Positions 23,533 to 32,198 of a stretch of DNA of 64,000 nt are shown here, one piece after another. The stretch is from a bacterium (GTDB lineage: Bacteria > Krumholzibacteriota > Krumholzibacteriia > LZORAL124-64-63). Position numbers and translations under genes: made by a program. The stretch covers positions 591,274 to 655,273 of the forward strand of contig JADJYS010000001.1 of the NCBI GenBank assembly GCA_016719645.1, in the 5' to 3' direction. A model generated the notes under the pieces. The model did no database searches. It had not been told where the DNA came from and saw nothing but the letters and a program-made list of their open reading frames with translations. The stretch's first letter is position 1. Every line of letters starts with the position of its first letter.

Positions 23533-24023
23533 GCGAGCGCCACTTCCTGTACCCCGGCACCTTCGACCCCTTCACGCGCGGCCACCTCGACCTGCTCGCG
23601 CGGGGGCTCGGCCTCTGCGACAGGGTGACCGTGGCGGTCGCGGCCGGCGGCAAAGCCACGCTCTTCGACCGCGAGGAGCGCCTCGCGCTGGTCCGCGGCG
23701 CGCTCGCCGGGCTCCCCGGCGCCGAGCGCTGCCGGGTGGCGGGGTTCGACGGCCTGCTCGTCGACGCCGCCCGCGAACTGGGGGCGACCGCCGTCCTGCG
23801 GGGGGTGCGCTCCGGGTCGGACCTGGAGCACGAACAGGCCATGGCGGCCCTCAACCATGTGCTGAGCCCCGGTTTCGAGGTGGTGGTCCTGTTCCCGCGG
23901 CCCGAGCTGGCGATGATCTCGAGCACGCTGGTGCGCGACGTCGCCCGGTGCGGCGGCGCCCTGGACGCCTTCGTCACCCCGGGCGTCGCCGAGGCCCTGC
24001 GCCGGCGCTTCGGCCGCGGCTGA
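23529..24023 (+). CDS. coaD: Phosphopantetheine adenylyltransferase
   Basis: A 164-residue enzyme adding AMP to 4'-phosphopantetheine in coenzyme A synthesis. It has the nucleotidyltransferase T/HxGH pattern in YPGTFDPFTRGHLDLL at residues 8-23. The substrate-contact region is VLRGVRSGSDLEHEQAMA, and the C-terminal ISSTLVRDVA (near 130) is the second conserved ATP motif. Length is standard. Last gene of the aroK-rsmD-coaD group; a hairpin terminator follows at 24103. Confidence 0.96.
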   Translation: MSERHFLYPGTFDPFTRGHLDLLARGLGLCDRVTVAVAAGGKATLFDREERLALVRGALAGLPGAERCRVAGFDGLLVDAARELGATAVLRGVRSGSDLEHEQAMAALNHVLSPGFEVVVLFPRPELAMISSTLVRDVARCGGALDAFVTPGVAEALRRRFGRG

Positions 24024-24067
24024 GCGGCCCGCCCGCGGGGCCGTCGGCGGCGGGCGACGGATCGTCC

Positions 24068-24098
24068 TTGCCCCGGTCCCGCGGGGAGACACATTAAT
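24068..24098 (+). promoter_or_regulatory. Weak promoter candidate upstream of the aminotransferase
   Basis: TTGCCC at 24068-24073 and ATTAAT at 24093-24098, spacer 19 bases (longer than ideal). The AT-rich ACATTAATGA box stands out in this GC-rich gap. A transcript from it would run straight into the hairpin at 24103-24131. Confidence 0.3.
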
Positions 24099-24102
24099 GA
24101 GA

Positions 24103-24131
24103 CGCCGCGCAACCGGGCGCGGCGGGGTTTT
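24103..24131 (+). terminator. Rho-independent-type terminator or attenuator hairpin
   Basis: CGCCGCGC (24103-24110), loop AACCGG, GCGCGGCG (24117-24124), then GGG and TTTT (24128-24131). It ends the coaD operon but lies only 12 bases before the start of the aminotransferase gene. Confidence 0.6.
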
Positions 24132-24143
24132 CGAGGCGAGGAG

Positions 24144-25337
24144 ATGGTCATGGAAATGCGTCTGGGCTGGCTGGCGGACGTGATCGACGATTCCCCGACC
24201 CTGAAGCTGGACGGGCAGGCCAAGCAGCTGCTCGCCCGGGGCGAGCCGGTGATCAACCTGACGGTGGGCGAACCCGACTTCGACACGCCGCTGCGGATCC
24301 GCGAAGCCGCGCACCGCGCCCTGGACGAGGGCGGCAACGGGTACACCGCGAGCGCCGGCCTGCCGGCCCTGCGCCGCAAGGTGGCCGACTACTACGCGGC
24401 GCGCCTCGGCGTCGCGATCTCGCCGGGCGAGGTCATCGTCTCCAACGGCGCCAAGCAGATCCTCTACAACGCGCTGTCGATCCTGCTGAACCAGGGCGAC
24501 GAGGTCGCCGTGCCGGTGCCCTACTGGGTGACCTACCCGGCGCAGATCGCGGCCCTGCGGGCCCGCATGATCCCCGTCGTGCCGTCGCGGCCCGGCTGGA
24601 AGATCACGCCCGAGGACCTCGAGCGGGCCGGCGCCGGCCGCGCCAAGGCCCTGATCCTCAACACCCCGTCGAACCCCTCGGGCGCCGTCTACACGCGCGC
24701 CGAGCTGGAGGCCCTGGCCGAGTACTGCCGCAAGACCAGCTTCTTCATCCTCACCGACGAGATCTACGAGGACCTGGTCTACACCGACGAGGGCCACATC
24801 CCGCTGATGACCGTGGCCCCGGACCTGCGCCACCGCATCGTGACGGTCACCGGCCTGTCCAAGAGCTACGCGATGACCGGCTGGCGCATCGGCTTCGGCA
24901 TCGCGGACGAGAAGGCCATCGGCGCGATGACGCGCCTGCAGAGCCACTCCACGAGCAACGTCAACACGATCGCGCAGAAGGCGTCGCTGGTGGCCTTCGA
25001 CTGCCGCGACGAGGTCGAGGCGATGGCCGCCGCCTTCCGTTCCCGCCGCGACGCGCTGGTCGCCGACATGGCGACGATCCCCGGCCTGCGCTTCCTGGTG
25101 CCGGACGGGGCCTTCTACTTGCTGGCGGACGTCAGCGGCCTGGTCGATCCCGAGCGGCCGGTCGGCGGCTGCTGGCGGCTGGCCGAGCACCTCCTGCAGT
25201 CCGAGATGCTGGCCGTCGTGCCCGGAGAGCCCTTCGGCGTTCCCAACCACCTGCGCCTGAGCTACGCCGCGGGAGAACCGACGCTGCGCGAGGCCGCGGC
25301 GCGCTTCCGCCGCGCAGCGGCCACGTTCGGAGGCTAG
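24144..25337 (+). CDS. Pyridoxal-phosphate aminotransferase class I/II (aspartate-aminotransferase-like)
   Basis: A 397-residue fold-type-I aminotransferase. Conserved pieces: INLTVGEPDFDTP, YTASAGLPALR, the cofactor-binding SNGAKQILYNAL, PYWVTYP, NTPSNPSGAVY, TDEIYEDLVY, and the PLP lysine in LSKSYAMTGWRIGF (near 240). Substrate-carboxylate Arg is in HLRLSYA. The pattern is that of subgroup Ib aspartate aminotransferases, so Asp to oxaloacetate is the likeliest reaction, although alanine, aromatic or prephenate substrates cannot be excluded. The start ATG 24144 is favoured by GAGGCGAGGAG directly upstream; an internal ATG is at 24150. Confidence 0.88.
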   Translation: MVMEMRLGWLADVIDDSPTLKLDGQAKQLLARGEPVINLTVGEPDFDTPLRIREAAHRALDEGGNGYTASAGLPALRRKVADYYAARLGVAISPGEVIVSNGAKQILYNALSILLNQGDEVAVPVPYWVTYPAQIAALRARMIPVVPSRPGWKITPEDLERAGAGRAKALILNTPSNPSGAVYTRAELEALAEYCRKTSFFILTDEIYEDLVYTDEGHIPLMTVAPDLRHRIVTVTGLSKSYAMTGWRIGFGIADEKAIGAMTRLQSHSTSNVNTIAQKASLVAFDCRDEVEAMAAAFRSRRDALVADMATIPGLRFLVPDGAFYLLADVSGLVDPERPVGGCWRLAEHLLQSEMLAVVPGEPFGVPNHLRLSYAAGEPTLREAAARFRRAAATFGG

Positions 25338-25339
25338 CC

Positions 25340-26359
25340 GTGCATTTCATCGACGTCGCGGAGATCACCGCCATCGCCGGCAAGGGGGGCGACGGCGCCG
25401 TGGCCTTCCGCCGCGAGGCGGGCGTGCCCCGCGGCGGCCCCAACGGCGGCAACGGGGGGCGCGGCGGCTCGATCTGGCTGGTGGCCTCGTCGCTCAGCTC
25501 CACCCTGCAGGACTTCCGCTACCGGCGCAGCTACAAGGCGTCGCCGGGCCAGATGGGCGGCGGCTGGAACAAGACCGGCAGCGACGGCGAGAGCCAGGAA
25601 GTGCCGGTGCCCTGCGGGACCCTCGTCTACGACGCGGACACCGACGAGGTGATCTGCGACCTCACGGCCCCGGGCCAGCGCTTCTGCGTGGCCGCCGGCG
25701 GCAAGGGCGGCCGCGGCAACTACGAGTTCCGCTCGCCGCACCGGCAGACGCCGTTCGTGTCCTCGCCGGGCCGGCCGGGGGAGACCCGCCGCCTGCGCCT
25801 CGAGCTGAAGCTGCTGGCCGACATCGGCCTGATCGGCCTGCCCAACGCCGGCAAGTCCACGCTGCTGAGCCGGCTCACGGCGGCCCGTCCCAAGATCGCC
25901 GACTACCCGTTCACCACCCTGGTGCCCAACCTCGGCATCGTCGACCTGGGCGACTTCGTGAGCTGCACCCTGGCCGACATCCCCGGCCTGATCGAGGGCG
26001 CCAGCGCGGGCAAGGGCCTGGGCCACGAGTTCCTGCGCCACGTCGAGCGCACGCGGGCGCTGGTCTACCTGATCGACGTCAGCGACCCCGCGCCCGTGGC
26101 GACCCTGGCGGTCCTGCGCCAGGAACTGCTGGCCTACGGCCAGCGCCTGAGCGACCTGCCCTGCACCGTGGTGCTGAACAAGCTCGACCTCATCGATCCC
26201 GAGGCCATCGAGGAGCTGCGCGACGAGGTCGGCGGGTGGACCGCCGACCACGGCGCCGGCGGGCCGCACTGCATCTCGGCGGTGACCGGCCAGGGGATCG
26301 AGGCGCTGCGCCACGTCCTGCGCGACCTCTACCGCGCCGCGCTGGCCGCCACCGACTGA
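25340..26359 (+). CDS. obg: GTPase Obg (CgtA)
   Basis: A 339-residue essential GTPase of 50S ribosome maturation and stress control. The glycine-rich Obg fold occupies the first 155 residues (AGKGGDGAVAFRRE, GGPNGGNGGRGGS, GGKGGRGNYEF). The G domain follows: G1 GLPNAGKSTLL (near 167), G2 TT in YPFTTLVPN, G3 DIPGLIEGAS, G4 NKLD, G5 SAVTGQG. It ends soon after G5, so it lacks the extra C-terminal domain of some homologues. GTG 25340 start, two bases after the aminotransferase stop. Confidence 0.97.
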   Translation: MHFIDVAEITAIAGKGGDGAVAFRREAGVPRGGPNGGNGGRGGSIWLVASSLSSTLQDFRYRRSYKASPGQMGGGWNKTGSDGESQEVPVPCGTLVYDADTDEVICDLTAPGQRFCVAAGGKGGRGNYEFRSPHRQTPFVSSPGRPGETRRLRLELKLLADIGLIGLPNAGKSTLLSRLTAARPKIADYPFTTLVPNLGIVDLGDFVSCTLADIPGLIEGASAGKGLGHEFLRHVERTRALVYLIDVSDPAPVATLAVLRQELLAYGQRLSDLPCTVVLNKLDLIDPEAIEELRDEVGGWTADHGAGGPHCISAVTGQGIEALRHVLRDLYRAALAATD

Positions 26360-26402
26360 AGGTCCGCAGCCTCCCGCCGCTCCCTCCCGGGAAGGACGTT
26401 CC

Positions 26403-27317
26403 ATGCGCGTGGAACGGGCGCCCTCGCGCGCCGAACCCGGCGCCGTCTGGACGCTGACGCCCTCCGACCCCCTCTGGCCCGAACTCTGGCGCGCGATCGA
26501 CGCGCCGCCGCTCGGCGTGCGCGGCGCCGGCGACCCGGCGGCGCTGTCCGCGCCGGCGATCGCCGTGGTCGGGACGCGCCGGCCCTCGGCCCGCGGCCGG
26601 GCCGTCGCGCACCGGCTGGCCCGCGACCTGGCCGCCGCCGGCTGGACCGTCGTGAGCGGGATGGCGCTGGGGATCGACGCCGCGGCGCACGAGGGCGCGC
26701 TCGCGGGCGGCGGGCGCACCGTGGCGGTCATGGCGACCGGCGTGGACCGCACCTACCCGGCCCGCCACGTGGACCTGCGGCGCCGCATCGAGGCGCGCGG
26801 CTGCGTGGTCACCGAGGCCGAGGACGGCGTCGCGCCGCTGCCCTTCGTGTTCCCCCGGCGCAACCGTCTGATCTCGGGCCTGGCGCGCGGCGTCGTCGTG
26901 GTCGAGGCCCCCCTGCGCAGCGGGGCCCTGCAGACCGCCTACCACGGGCTGAACCAGGGGCGCGAGGTGTTCGCCGTGCCCGGCCCGGTCGACGACGACG
27001 CCTGCCGCGGCTGCCACCACCTGCTGCGGCAGGGCGCCGCCCTCGTCGAATCCGCGCGCGACGTGTTCGCCGCGCTCGGCCGGCAGCGGGACGCCGACGC
27101 CGGCCCGGCGGACCCGTCGCCGCTGCCGCTGGCCGGCTCGTCCGCCCGCTGGATCTGGGATCGCCTGGACCTGACCGGCCTGCGCCTGTCGGAACTGCGC
27201 CGCAGCTGGGCGGGCAGCGAGGCGGTCTGGCTGGAGGGCCTGCTGGCGCTGGAGATGGCCGGCCTGATCGTGAGGTTGCCCGCCGGACGGGTGGCGCGTA
27301 GGATCTGGGTTCCCTGA
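26403..27317 (+). CDS. dprA: DNA-processing protein DprA
   Basis: A 304-residue protein that protects incoming single-stranded DNA and loads RecA during transformation. The Rossmann-like DprA core shows AVVGTRRPSARGRAVA, VVSGMALGIDAAAHEGAL (about 83-100), VMATGVDRTYPARH, FPRRNRLISGLARGVVVVEA, and TAYHGLNQGREVFAVPG. A short winged-helix-like C-terminal domain follows. The N-terminal SAM-like domain is short or missing compared with longer DprA proteins. AAGGACG precedes ATG 26403. Together with the ComEA-like gene it hints at competence. Confidence 0.93.
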   Translation: MRVERAPSRAEPGAVWTLTPSDPLWPELWRAIDAPPLGVRGAGDPAALSAPAIAVVGTRRPSARGRAVAHRLARDLAAAGWTVVSGMALGIDAAAHEGALAGGGRTVAVMATGVDRTYPARHVDLRRRIEARGCVVTEAEDGVAPLPFVFPRRNRLISGLARGVVVVEAPLRSGALQTAYHGLNQGREVFAVPGPVDDDACRGCHHLLRQGAALVESARDVFAALGRQRDADAGPADPSPLPLAGSSARWIWDRLDLTGLRLSELRRSWAGSEAVWLEGLLALEMAGLIVRLPAGRVARRIWVP

Positions 27318-27358
27318 GGGCGGGCGCGCGCCCTCCCTGCCCCGCACCCGGAGGAGCC

Positions 27359-28270
27359 GTGGACCACCCCTGGAAACGTCTGCGCTGGCGTCTCGAGTAC
27401 GCCGCCCTGGACGCCCTGCGCCGGGGCGTGCGCCGGATGTCGACCGCCGGCCGCCTCGCCGCCGGCCGCCGCCTGGGCGACGCGGCGTTCCGGGTCTGGG
27501 GCTACCGCCGCGACGTGGCCCTGGCGCAGCTGCGCCAGGCGTTCCCCGCCTGGGACGAGGCCGCGCGGCGCGACGTGGCCCGGCGCGCCTACCGGCAGAT
27601 CGCGACCTCGCTGTTCGAGTTCATGGCGATGGACGGGCTCGGCCCCGAGCGGATCCGCGCCCTGGTGGACCTGGACGATCCCGGCGTGCTGGCGCCGCTG
27701 CGCGCGTCCGGCCGCGGCTTCATCTTCACCACGGGCCACTTCGGCAACTTCGAGCTGCTCGGGGCGGCGCTGACGGCCTACGGCTACCCGCTGCAGGTCG
27801 TGGTCCGCCAGCAGAGCAACCCCCACGTGGACCGCCTCCAGAACGACATCCGCGCCCGCTGCGGCGTGCAGGCGATCCGCGCCGACGGCTCGGTGCGCCA
27901 GCTGGTCAAGCTCCTGCGCTCCGGCGGCACGGCGGCGATGCTGCCGGACGTCAACGCCGGCCGCGACGGGGTGTTCGTGGAATTCCTCGGCGCGGCCGCA
28001 TCCACGCCCCCCGGCCTCGCGTACTTCTCCTGGAAGCTGGGCTGCCCCATCGTGCCGGTCTTCCTGGTGCGGCAGCCGGACGGGCGCCACGTGGCGCACG
28101 TCACCGCCGCGATCGAGCCCGACCCGCAGATGGACGAGGCGCAGGCCGTGCTCGCCCTGACGCGGGCGCACACCGACCGGCTGGCGGAGTTCGTCCGCCG
28201 CCACCCCGATCACTGGTTCTGGGTCCACCGTCGCTGGAAGACGCGGCCGCCCGGAAAGGACGTCCCATGA
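27359..28270 (+). CDS. Lysophospholipid/lipid A acyltransferase (LpxL/HtrB-like)
   Basis: A 303-residue membrane-associated acyltransferase of the lauroyl/myristoyl family that adds secondary acyl chains to lipid A. The catalytic HxxxxE is TGHFGNFELLG (near 127). Other family marks: VWGYRRDVALAQLRQAFP, VVVRQQSNPHVDRL, LPDVNAGRDGVFVEFLG, and C-terminal HPDHWFWVHRRWKTRP. Length is normal. GTG 27359 start behind GGAGCC. Its end overlaps the ABC ATPase gene by four bases (ATGA). Supports a lipid A-containing outer membrane. Confidence 0.88.
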   Translation: MDHPWKRLRWRLEYAALDALRRGVRRMSTAGRLAAGRRLGDAAFRVWGYRRDVALAQLRQAFPAWDEAARRDVARRAYRQIATSLFEFMAMDGLGPERIRALVDLDDPGVLAPLRASGRGFIFTTGHFGNFELLGAALTAYGYPLQVVVRQQSNPHVDRLQNDIRARCGVQAIRADGSVRQLVKLLRSGGTAAMLPDVNAGRDGVFVEFLGAAASTPPGLAYFSWKLGCPIVPVFLVRQPDGRHVAHVTAAIEPDPQMDEAQAVLALTRAHTDRLAEFVRRHPDHWFWVHRRWKTRPPGKDVP

Positions 28271-29199
28271 TCCGAGTCCGCAACCTCGTCAAGTCGTTCG
28301 GGGATGTGCGCGCGGTCGACGACCTGAGCTTCGCCGTCGGCCCCGGCGAGATCTTCGGCCTGCTCGGGCCCAACGGCGCGGGCAAGACCACCACGATCTC
28401 GGTGCTGGCCACGCTGCTGCCCGCCGACGCCGGCGCCGCCGAGGTCTGCGGCCACGACGTCGCCGCCGATCCCGGCGCGGTCCGCCGCCGCATCGGCGTG
28501 GTGCCGCAGGAGCTGGCGCTGTACGAGGAGCTGAGCGCCGAGCAGAACCTCGCGACCTTCGGGCGGCTGTACGGCCTGGAGGGCGCGCGCCTGAAGGCGC
28601 GCTGCGCGGAGCTGCTGGAGCTGGCGGACCTCACCGAGCACGCCCGCCGTCCGGTCAAGGGCTTCAGCGGCGGGATGAAGCGGCGCCTGAACATCATGCT
28701 GGGGCTGGTCCACGCCCCGGACATCCTGTTCCTGGACGAGCCCACCGTGGGCATCGACGCGCAGGCGCGCACGCGCATCCTGGACCTGATCCGCGGCATG
28801 AACGCGCGCGGCCTGACCGTGCTGTACACGACGCACTACCTCGAGGAGGCCGAACACCTCTGCGACCGCATCGGGGTCATCGACCACGGCCGCCTCGCCG
28901 CGCTCGGCGACAAGGAGGAGCTCATCCAGCAGATCGGCGAGCACGACGTGGTGCGGGTCCAGCTGCCGCCCGCGGCGGTGGCGCCGGCGGCGGCGGCGGC
29001 CGCCGCCTGGCCGGACGTCAGCTCCGCGGACCTGCGCCGGGGCAAGCTCGAGATCCACTGCCGCGACGGCGCCGCGCTGCTGCCCCGCCTGCAGGCGGAG
29101 CTCGCCGCCGCCGGGCTGGGCCTCGACCAGCTCGAGGTGATCCGGCCCAACCTCGAATCCCTGTACCTGAAGATCACCGGCCGCGCCCTGCGCGAATAG
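28267..29199 (+). CDS. ABC transporter ATP-binding protein (ABC-2 type)
   Basis: A 310-residue ATPase energising the two permeases downstream. Walker A GPNGAGKTTT (near 35), Q-loop VVPQELALYEE, signature FSGGMKRRLN (near 133), Walker B DILFLDEPTVG (near 153) and H-loop YTTHYLEEAE are intact. A roughly 80-residue C-terminal extension resembles that of DrrA/NatA-type drug or sodium exporters. First gene of a tight three-gene operon; the ATG sits in the stop of the acyltransferase gene. Substrate unknown. Confidence 0.93.
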   Translation: MIRVRNLVKSFGDVRAVDDLSFAVGPGEIFGLLGPNGAGKTTTISVLATLLPADAGAAEVCGHDVAADPGAVRRRIGVVPQELALYEELSAEQNLATFGRLYGLEGARLKARCAELLELADLTEHARRPVKGFSGGMKRRLNIMLGLVHAPDILFLDEPTVGIDAQARTRILDLIRGMNARGLTVLYTTHYLEEAEHLCDRIGVIDHGRLAALGDKEELIQQIGEHDVVRVQLPPAAVAPAAAAAAAWPDVSSADLRRGKLEIHCRDGAALLPRLQAELAAAGLGLDQLEVIRPNLESLYLKITGRALRE

Positions 29200-29208
29200 G
29201 AGCCCGCC

Positions 29209-30528
29209 ATGCTGCGCGTGTTGGTGACCAAGGACATCCGGCGCTGGTGGTCCGACCGCCAGGCGGTGGTCGTGACGCTCCTGCTGCCGCTGATGCTGAC
29301 GGCGGTGCTGGGCATCTCGTTCGGCGGCTTCGGCGGGGGGGCGCCCGAGATCGAGGCCATCCCGCTGGCCCTGGTCGGCGACCCGCCGTCGCTGCTGCGG
29401 GACCCCCTCGACCGGGCTCTGACCGAGAGCGGCCTGTTCGCGCCCGTCTGGTGCGACTCGGCCGAGGCCGACCGCCTGGTCCGCACGGGGGAGGCCCGCG
29501 CCGCGGTGGTGCTGCCGGCCGACCTGCAGGACCTGCTGTCGTCCGAGCGCGTGGCGATCGGCGTCTGGAAGGATCCGGGCAGCGTGCTGCAGGCCGACAT
29601 CGTCGAGCAGATCCTGCGCCGGATGCTGCTGCGGGTGCAGGGCGGCGAGGCCGTCTACCTCGCGGCCTGGCCGGCCGACGGCTTCCCCGCCGCGGGCGAG
29701 CCCGACCCGTTCGGGGACCTGCTGGAGGGCGACTCGCTGGCCGCGATCTGGCGGCGCCTGCGCGACCGCGCGCCGGAAGTGGCGGCCGCGCGCGCGAAGC
29801 TCGAGGCCATCCTCGACCACCAGGCGGCCCTGCACGACGCGTTCGCGACGTCGGCCGTGGCGCTGACCGTGGTCGACCGCACCGGCCAGGAGGCGAAAGG
29901 GGTCGGCCCCTCGACCAACATGTTCGACTACATCCTGCCGGGGATGGGGGTCTTCTTCCTGATGTTCGCCGCCGCCGCCGCCGCCGGCGACCTGCACCGC
30001 GAGCGCGCCGGCGGCACGCTGCGGCGGCTGCTGGTCGCCCCGCTGGGGAGCACCGACCTGCTGGTCGGCAAGTGGCTCTTCGCCATGCTCAACGGGCTGC
30101 TGCAGCTGGCCGTGCTCTTCGCGGCGGGGAAGCTGCTGTTCCGGATGAACCTCGGCACCGATCTGCTGGCCCTGCCCCTGGCCGCGGTCGCCACCAGCGC
30201 GATGCTGGCCTCGCTGTTCCTGCCCCTGGCGCTGCTGACCGCGAACGAGAAGCAGATGGGCACCATCTCCACGGGCGTCACGCTGTTCATGGCGCTGGTC
30301 GGCGGCAACTTCATCAACGTCGACCAGATGCCGCCCGTGCTGCAGGCGGCGGGCCGCTTCACGCCCAACTACTGGGCCAACCGCACGTTCAACGACATCG
30401 TCGTGCACGGCCGCGGCGTGGGCGAGATCCTGCCGCGCGTCGCCGTCCTGTTCGGGATCGCGGCGGTGCTGCTGGCGGTCGCCGTGGCGATCTACCGGCG
30501 CCGCGGCGGAAAGGCGGGCCTGCTGTGA
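29209..30528 (+). CDS. ABC-2 family transporter permease 1
   Basis: A 439-residue membrane protein of the ABC-2/YhgE-like type: one N-terminal helix (VVVTLLLPLMLTAVLGISFG), a large extracytoplasmic domain of about 220 residues, then five to six helices from about residue 245 (LPGMGVFFLMFAAAAAAGDL, LLQLAVLFAAGKLL, LASLFLPLALLT, IAAVLLAVAVAIY). The HRERAGGTLRRLLVAPLG segment between helices is the coupling element typical of ABC-2 exporters. It starts nine bases after the ATPase gene and overlaps the second permease (GTGA), implying a heterodimeric exporter. Confidence 0.88.
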   Translation: MLRVLVTKDIRRWWSDRQAVVVTLLLPLMLTAVLGISFGGFGGGAPEIEAIPLALVGDPPSLLRDPLDRALTESGLFAPVWCDSAEADRLVRTGEARAAVVLPADLQDLLSSERVAIGVWKDPGSVLQADIVEQILRRMLLRVQGGEAVYLAAWPADGFPAAGEPDPFGDLLEGDSLAAIWRRLRDRAPEVAAARAKLEAILDHQAALHDAFATSAVALTVVDRTGQEAKGVGPSTNMFDYILPGMGVFFLMFAAAAAAGDLHRERAGGTLRRLLVAPLGSTDLLVGKWLFAMLNGLLQLAVLFAAGKLLFRMNLGTDLLALPLAAVATSAMLASLFLPLALLTANEKQMGTISTGVTLFMALVGGNFINVDQMPPVLQAAGRFTPNYWANRTFNDIVVHGRGVGEILPRVAVLFGIAAVLLAVAVAIYRRRGGKAGLL

Positions 30529-31718
30529 ACGCGGGAGTGATCCGGGCCCTGGTGGGCCTGCACGTGCGGCAGGTCGCGGCCGACCGGGCGAGCCTCTTCT
30601 GGCTCTTCGGCATGCCGCTGATGTTCACGGTGCTGATGGGGATGATGTTCGGCGACATGAACGCAGGCCCGCGCGAGGCGCCGGAGCTGACGGTCTTCGA
30701 CGGGTCCCGCGGTCCCGCGGCGCGCGGGCTGATCGAGGCGCTCGGCGGGCACGAGGCCTTCCGCGTCGTGGTGGCCGACAGCGCCGGCTCCTGGGAGACG
30801 GCCCGCGCCCTGGTCGACGCCGGGAGCCGCACCGCGGCGCTGCACATCCCGGCCGCCTTCGACGCGGACCTGGCCGCCGGCCGGACGGCCGCGCTCTCCC
30901 TGGCCTACGATCCCGACCGGGCGTCGGCCCAGACCGCCCGGACCGTGCTCGAGGAGGCCGTGCTGCGGCTGGAGTTCCTGGCCGCCGGGCGGCGCGCCGC
31001 GGCGGGCTTCGACGAGGCGAGGTTCGACGCGCTCTGGCGGGACCCGCGCATCACGCTGGAGGTCCGCACCCTGGGCCGGCTGGGCGGCGAGCCGCAGCCG
31101 AGCGCCCTGGCCGGCTTCAGCAGCGGGTTCCAGCACACCGGTCCCAGCTACACGCTCATGTTCGTGCTGATGTTCATGCTGATGAGCGTGCGCGACATCG
31201 TGACGGAGCGGCGCAACGGCACCCTGCGCCGCCTGCGCCTGGCGGCCGCGTCGCCCTGGCTGCTGGCGGTGGGCCTGTTCCTGGGGCCGGTGGTGGTGGG
31301 GCTGGCCCAGGCGGCCGTCCTGCTGGGCCTGAACCTGCTGCTGCCGGGCATGGACTACGGCGACAGCCCCGGCGCGCTCGTCCTGACGATGGTGCTGTTC
31401 ACCGCCGTCAGCTCGGCGCTGGCGCTCTGCGTGGCGACGTTCTGCCGCACGCCGGGCCAGGCCGACGGCCTGGGCATGACCGCCTCGATGCTGCTGGCCG
31501 CCCTGGGCGGCCTCTGGTGGCCGCTGGAAGTGGTGCCGGGCTTCATGCAGAAGATCGCCCTGGCCCTGCCCACGGGCCAGGCGGTGACGGTCTTCCACAA
31601 CATGATCGGGCGCGGCTGGGGCCTCGCCGGGAACGCCGGCCACCTGGCCGCGCTGGCGGCGATGCTCGCGGCCCTGCTCGCGCTGGCGGCGGCGCGGTTC
31701 CGGCGGCTGGTCGACTGA
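30525..31718 (+). CDS. ABC-2 family transporter permease 2
   Basis: A 397-residue permease paralogous to the preceding one, starting at GTG 30525 in its stop codon. Same architecture: an N-terminal helix (LFWLFGMPLMFTVLMGMMFG), an external domain of about 170 residues, then C-terminal helices (YTLMFVLMFMLMSV, LLAVGLFLGPVVVGLAQAAVLLGLN, LVLTMVLFTAVSSALALCVA, LAALAAMLAALLALAAARF). The coupling motif is TERRNGTLRRLRLAAASP. It completes the exporter with the two upstream genes. It ends 20 bases from the convergent DUF3467 gene. Confidence 0.88.
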   Translation: MNAGVIRALVGLHVRQVAADRASLFWLFGMPLMFTVLMGMMFGDMNAGPREAPELTVFDGSRGPAARGLIEALGGHEAFRVVVADSAGSWETARALVDAGSRTAALHIPAAFDADLAAGRTAALSLAYDPDRASAQTARTVLEEAVLRLEFLAAGRRAAAGFDEARFDALWRDPRITLEVRTLGRLGGEPQPSALAGFSSGFQHTGPSYTLMFVLMFMLMSVRDIVTERRNGTLRRLRLAAASPWLLAVGLFLGPVVVGLAQAAVLLGLNLLLPGMDYGDSPGALVLTMVLFTAVSSALALCVATFCRTPGQADGLGMTASMLLAALGGLWWPLEVVPGFMQKIALALPTGQAVTVFHNMIGRGWGLAGNAGHLAALAAMLAALLALAAARFRRLVD

Positions 31719-31738
31719 GCCGCAGGTGGATCCCCGCG

Positions 31739-32056
31739 TCAGTTCCGGCTGTCGGTGGAGTGGAAGCCGAGGTCCTTGCCGGGCAGACCGGGCAGCTTGA
31801 TCTCGCCGTGGGTCTCCTCGTAGCGCCGGATGTTGGCCTCGAGGGTCTTGAGCAGGCCCTTGGCGTTCTGCGGCGTCATGATCATCCGGGCGTGGATCTT
31901 GGCCTTGGGCAGGCCCGGCATCATGCGGGCGAAGTCCACGACGAACTCGCTGGGGCTGTGGGTGATCAGGGCCAGGTTGGTGTAGGTGCCGTGCGCGACG
32001 TCGGGATCGAGTTCCACGCTGAGCTGCTGCGCCGGCGCCGGCTGGTTCTTTTCCAA
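31739..32056 (-). CDS. DUF3467 family protein
   Basis: A 105-residue soluble protein on the minus strand. It begins at TTG (32056) because CACGGAGGCACGACC with a strong GGAGG lies just upstream and no ATG fits. Conserved DUF3467 features: an early VELDPDVAHGTYTNLALITHS, EFVVDFARMMPG, KAKIHARMIMTPQNAKGLL and a C-terminal GEIKLPG. The family is widespread and uncharacterised. It is the only minus-strand gene in the first 51 kb and is divergent from rfaE1. Confidence 0.85.
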   Translation of the reverse strand: MEKNQPAPAQQLSVELDPDVAHGTYTNLALITHSPSEFVVDFARMMPGLPKAKIHARMIMTPQNAKGLLKTLEANIRRYEETHGEIKLPGLPGKDLGFHSTDSRN

Positions 32057-32094
32057 GGTCGTGCCTCCGTGTCGTTGGTGTCGTCGTCCGCCGC

Positions 32095-32123
32095 ATGATA
32101 GCGCACGGCCGCGCGGGGAGCCA
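32095..32123 (-). promoter_or_regulatory. Candidate promoter of the DUF3467 gene
   Basis: Read on the minus strand: TGGCTC (32123-32118), 17-base spacer, TATCAT (32100-32095). About 38 bases upstream of the TTG start. The -35 match is weak. Confidence 0.35.
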
Positions 32124-32129
32124 GCCCCG

Positions 32130-32158
32130 TTGACGCGGCGCGACCGGGATGGTAGCTT
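32130..32158 (+). promoter_or_regulatory. Candidate promoter of rfaE1-rfaE2
   Basis: TTGACG (32130-32135), 17-base spacer, TAGCTT (32153-32158), placing a start about 35 bases ahead of the rfaE1 ATG. Good -35, poor -10. Confidence 0.35.
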
Positions 32159-32198
32159 CCGGGCGCGCGCGGACGCCAACCCCCTCCCTGGAGCCGAC

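Noticed and set aside
26385..28270. Similar leader sequences before dprA and the ABC ATPase gene
   Set aside because: The likeness is mostly the ribosome-binding region and short; probably chance.
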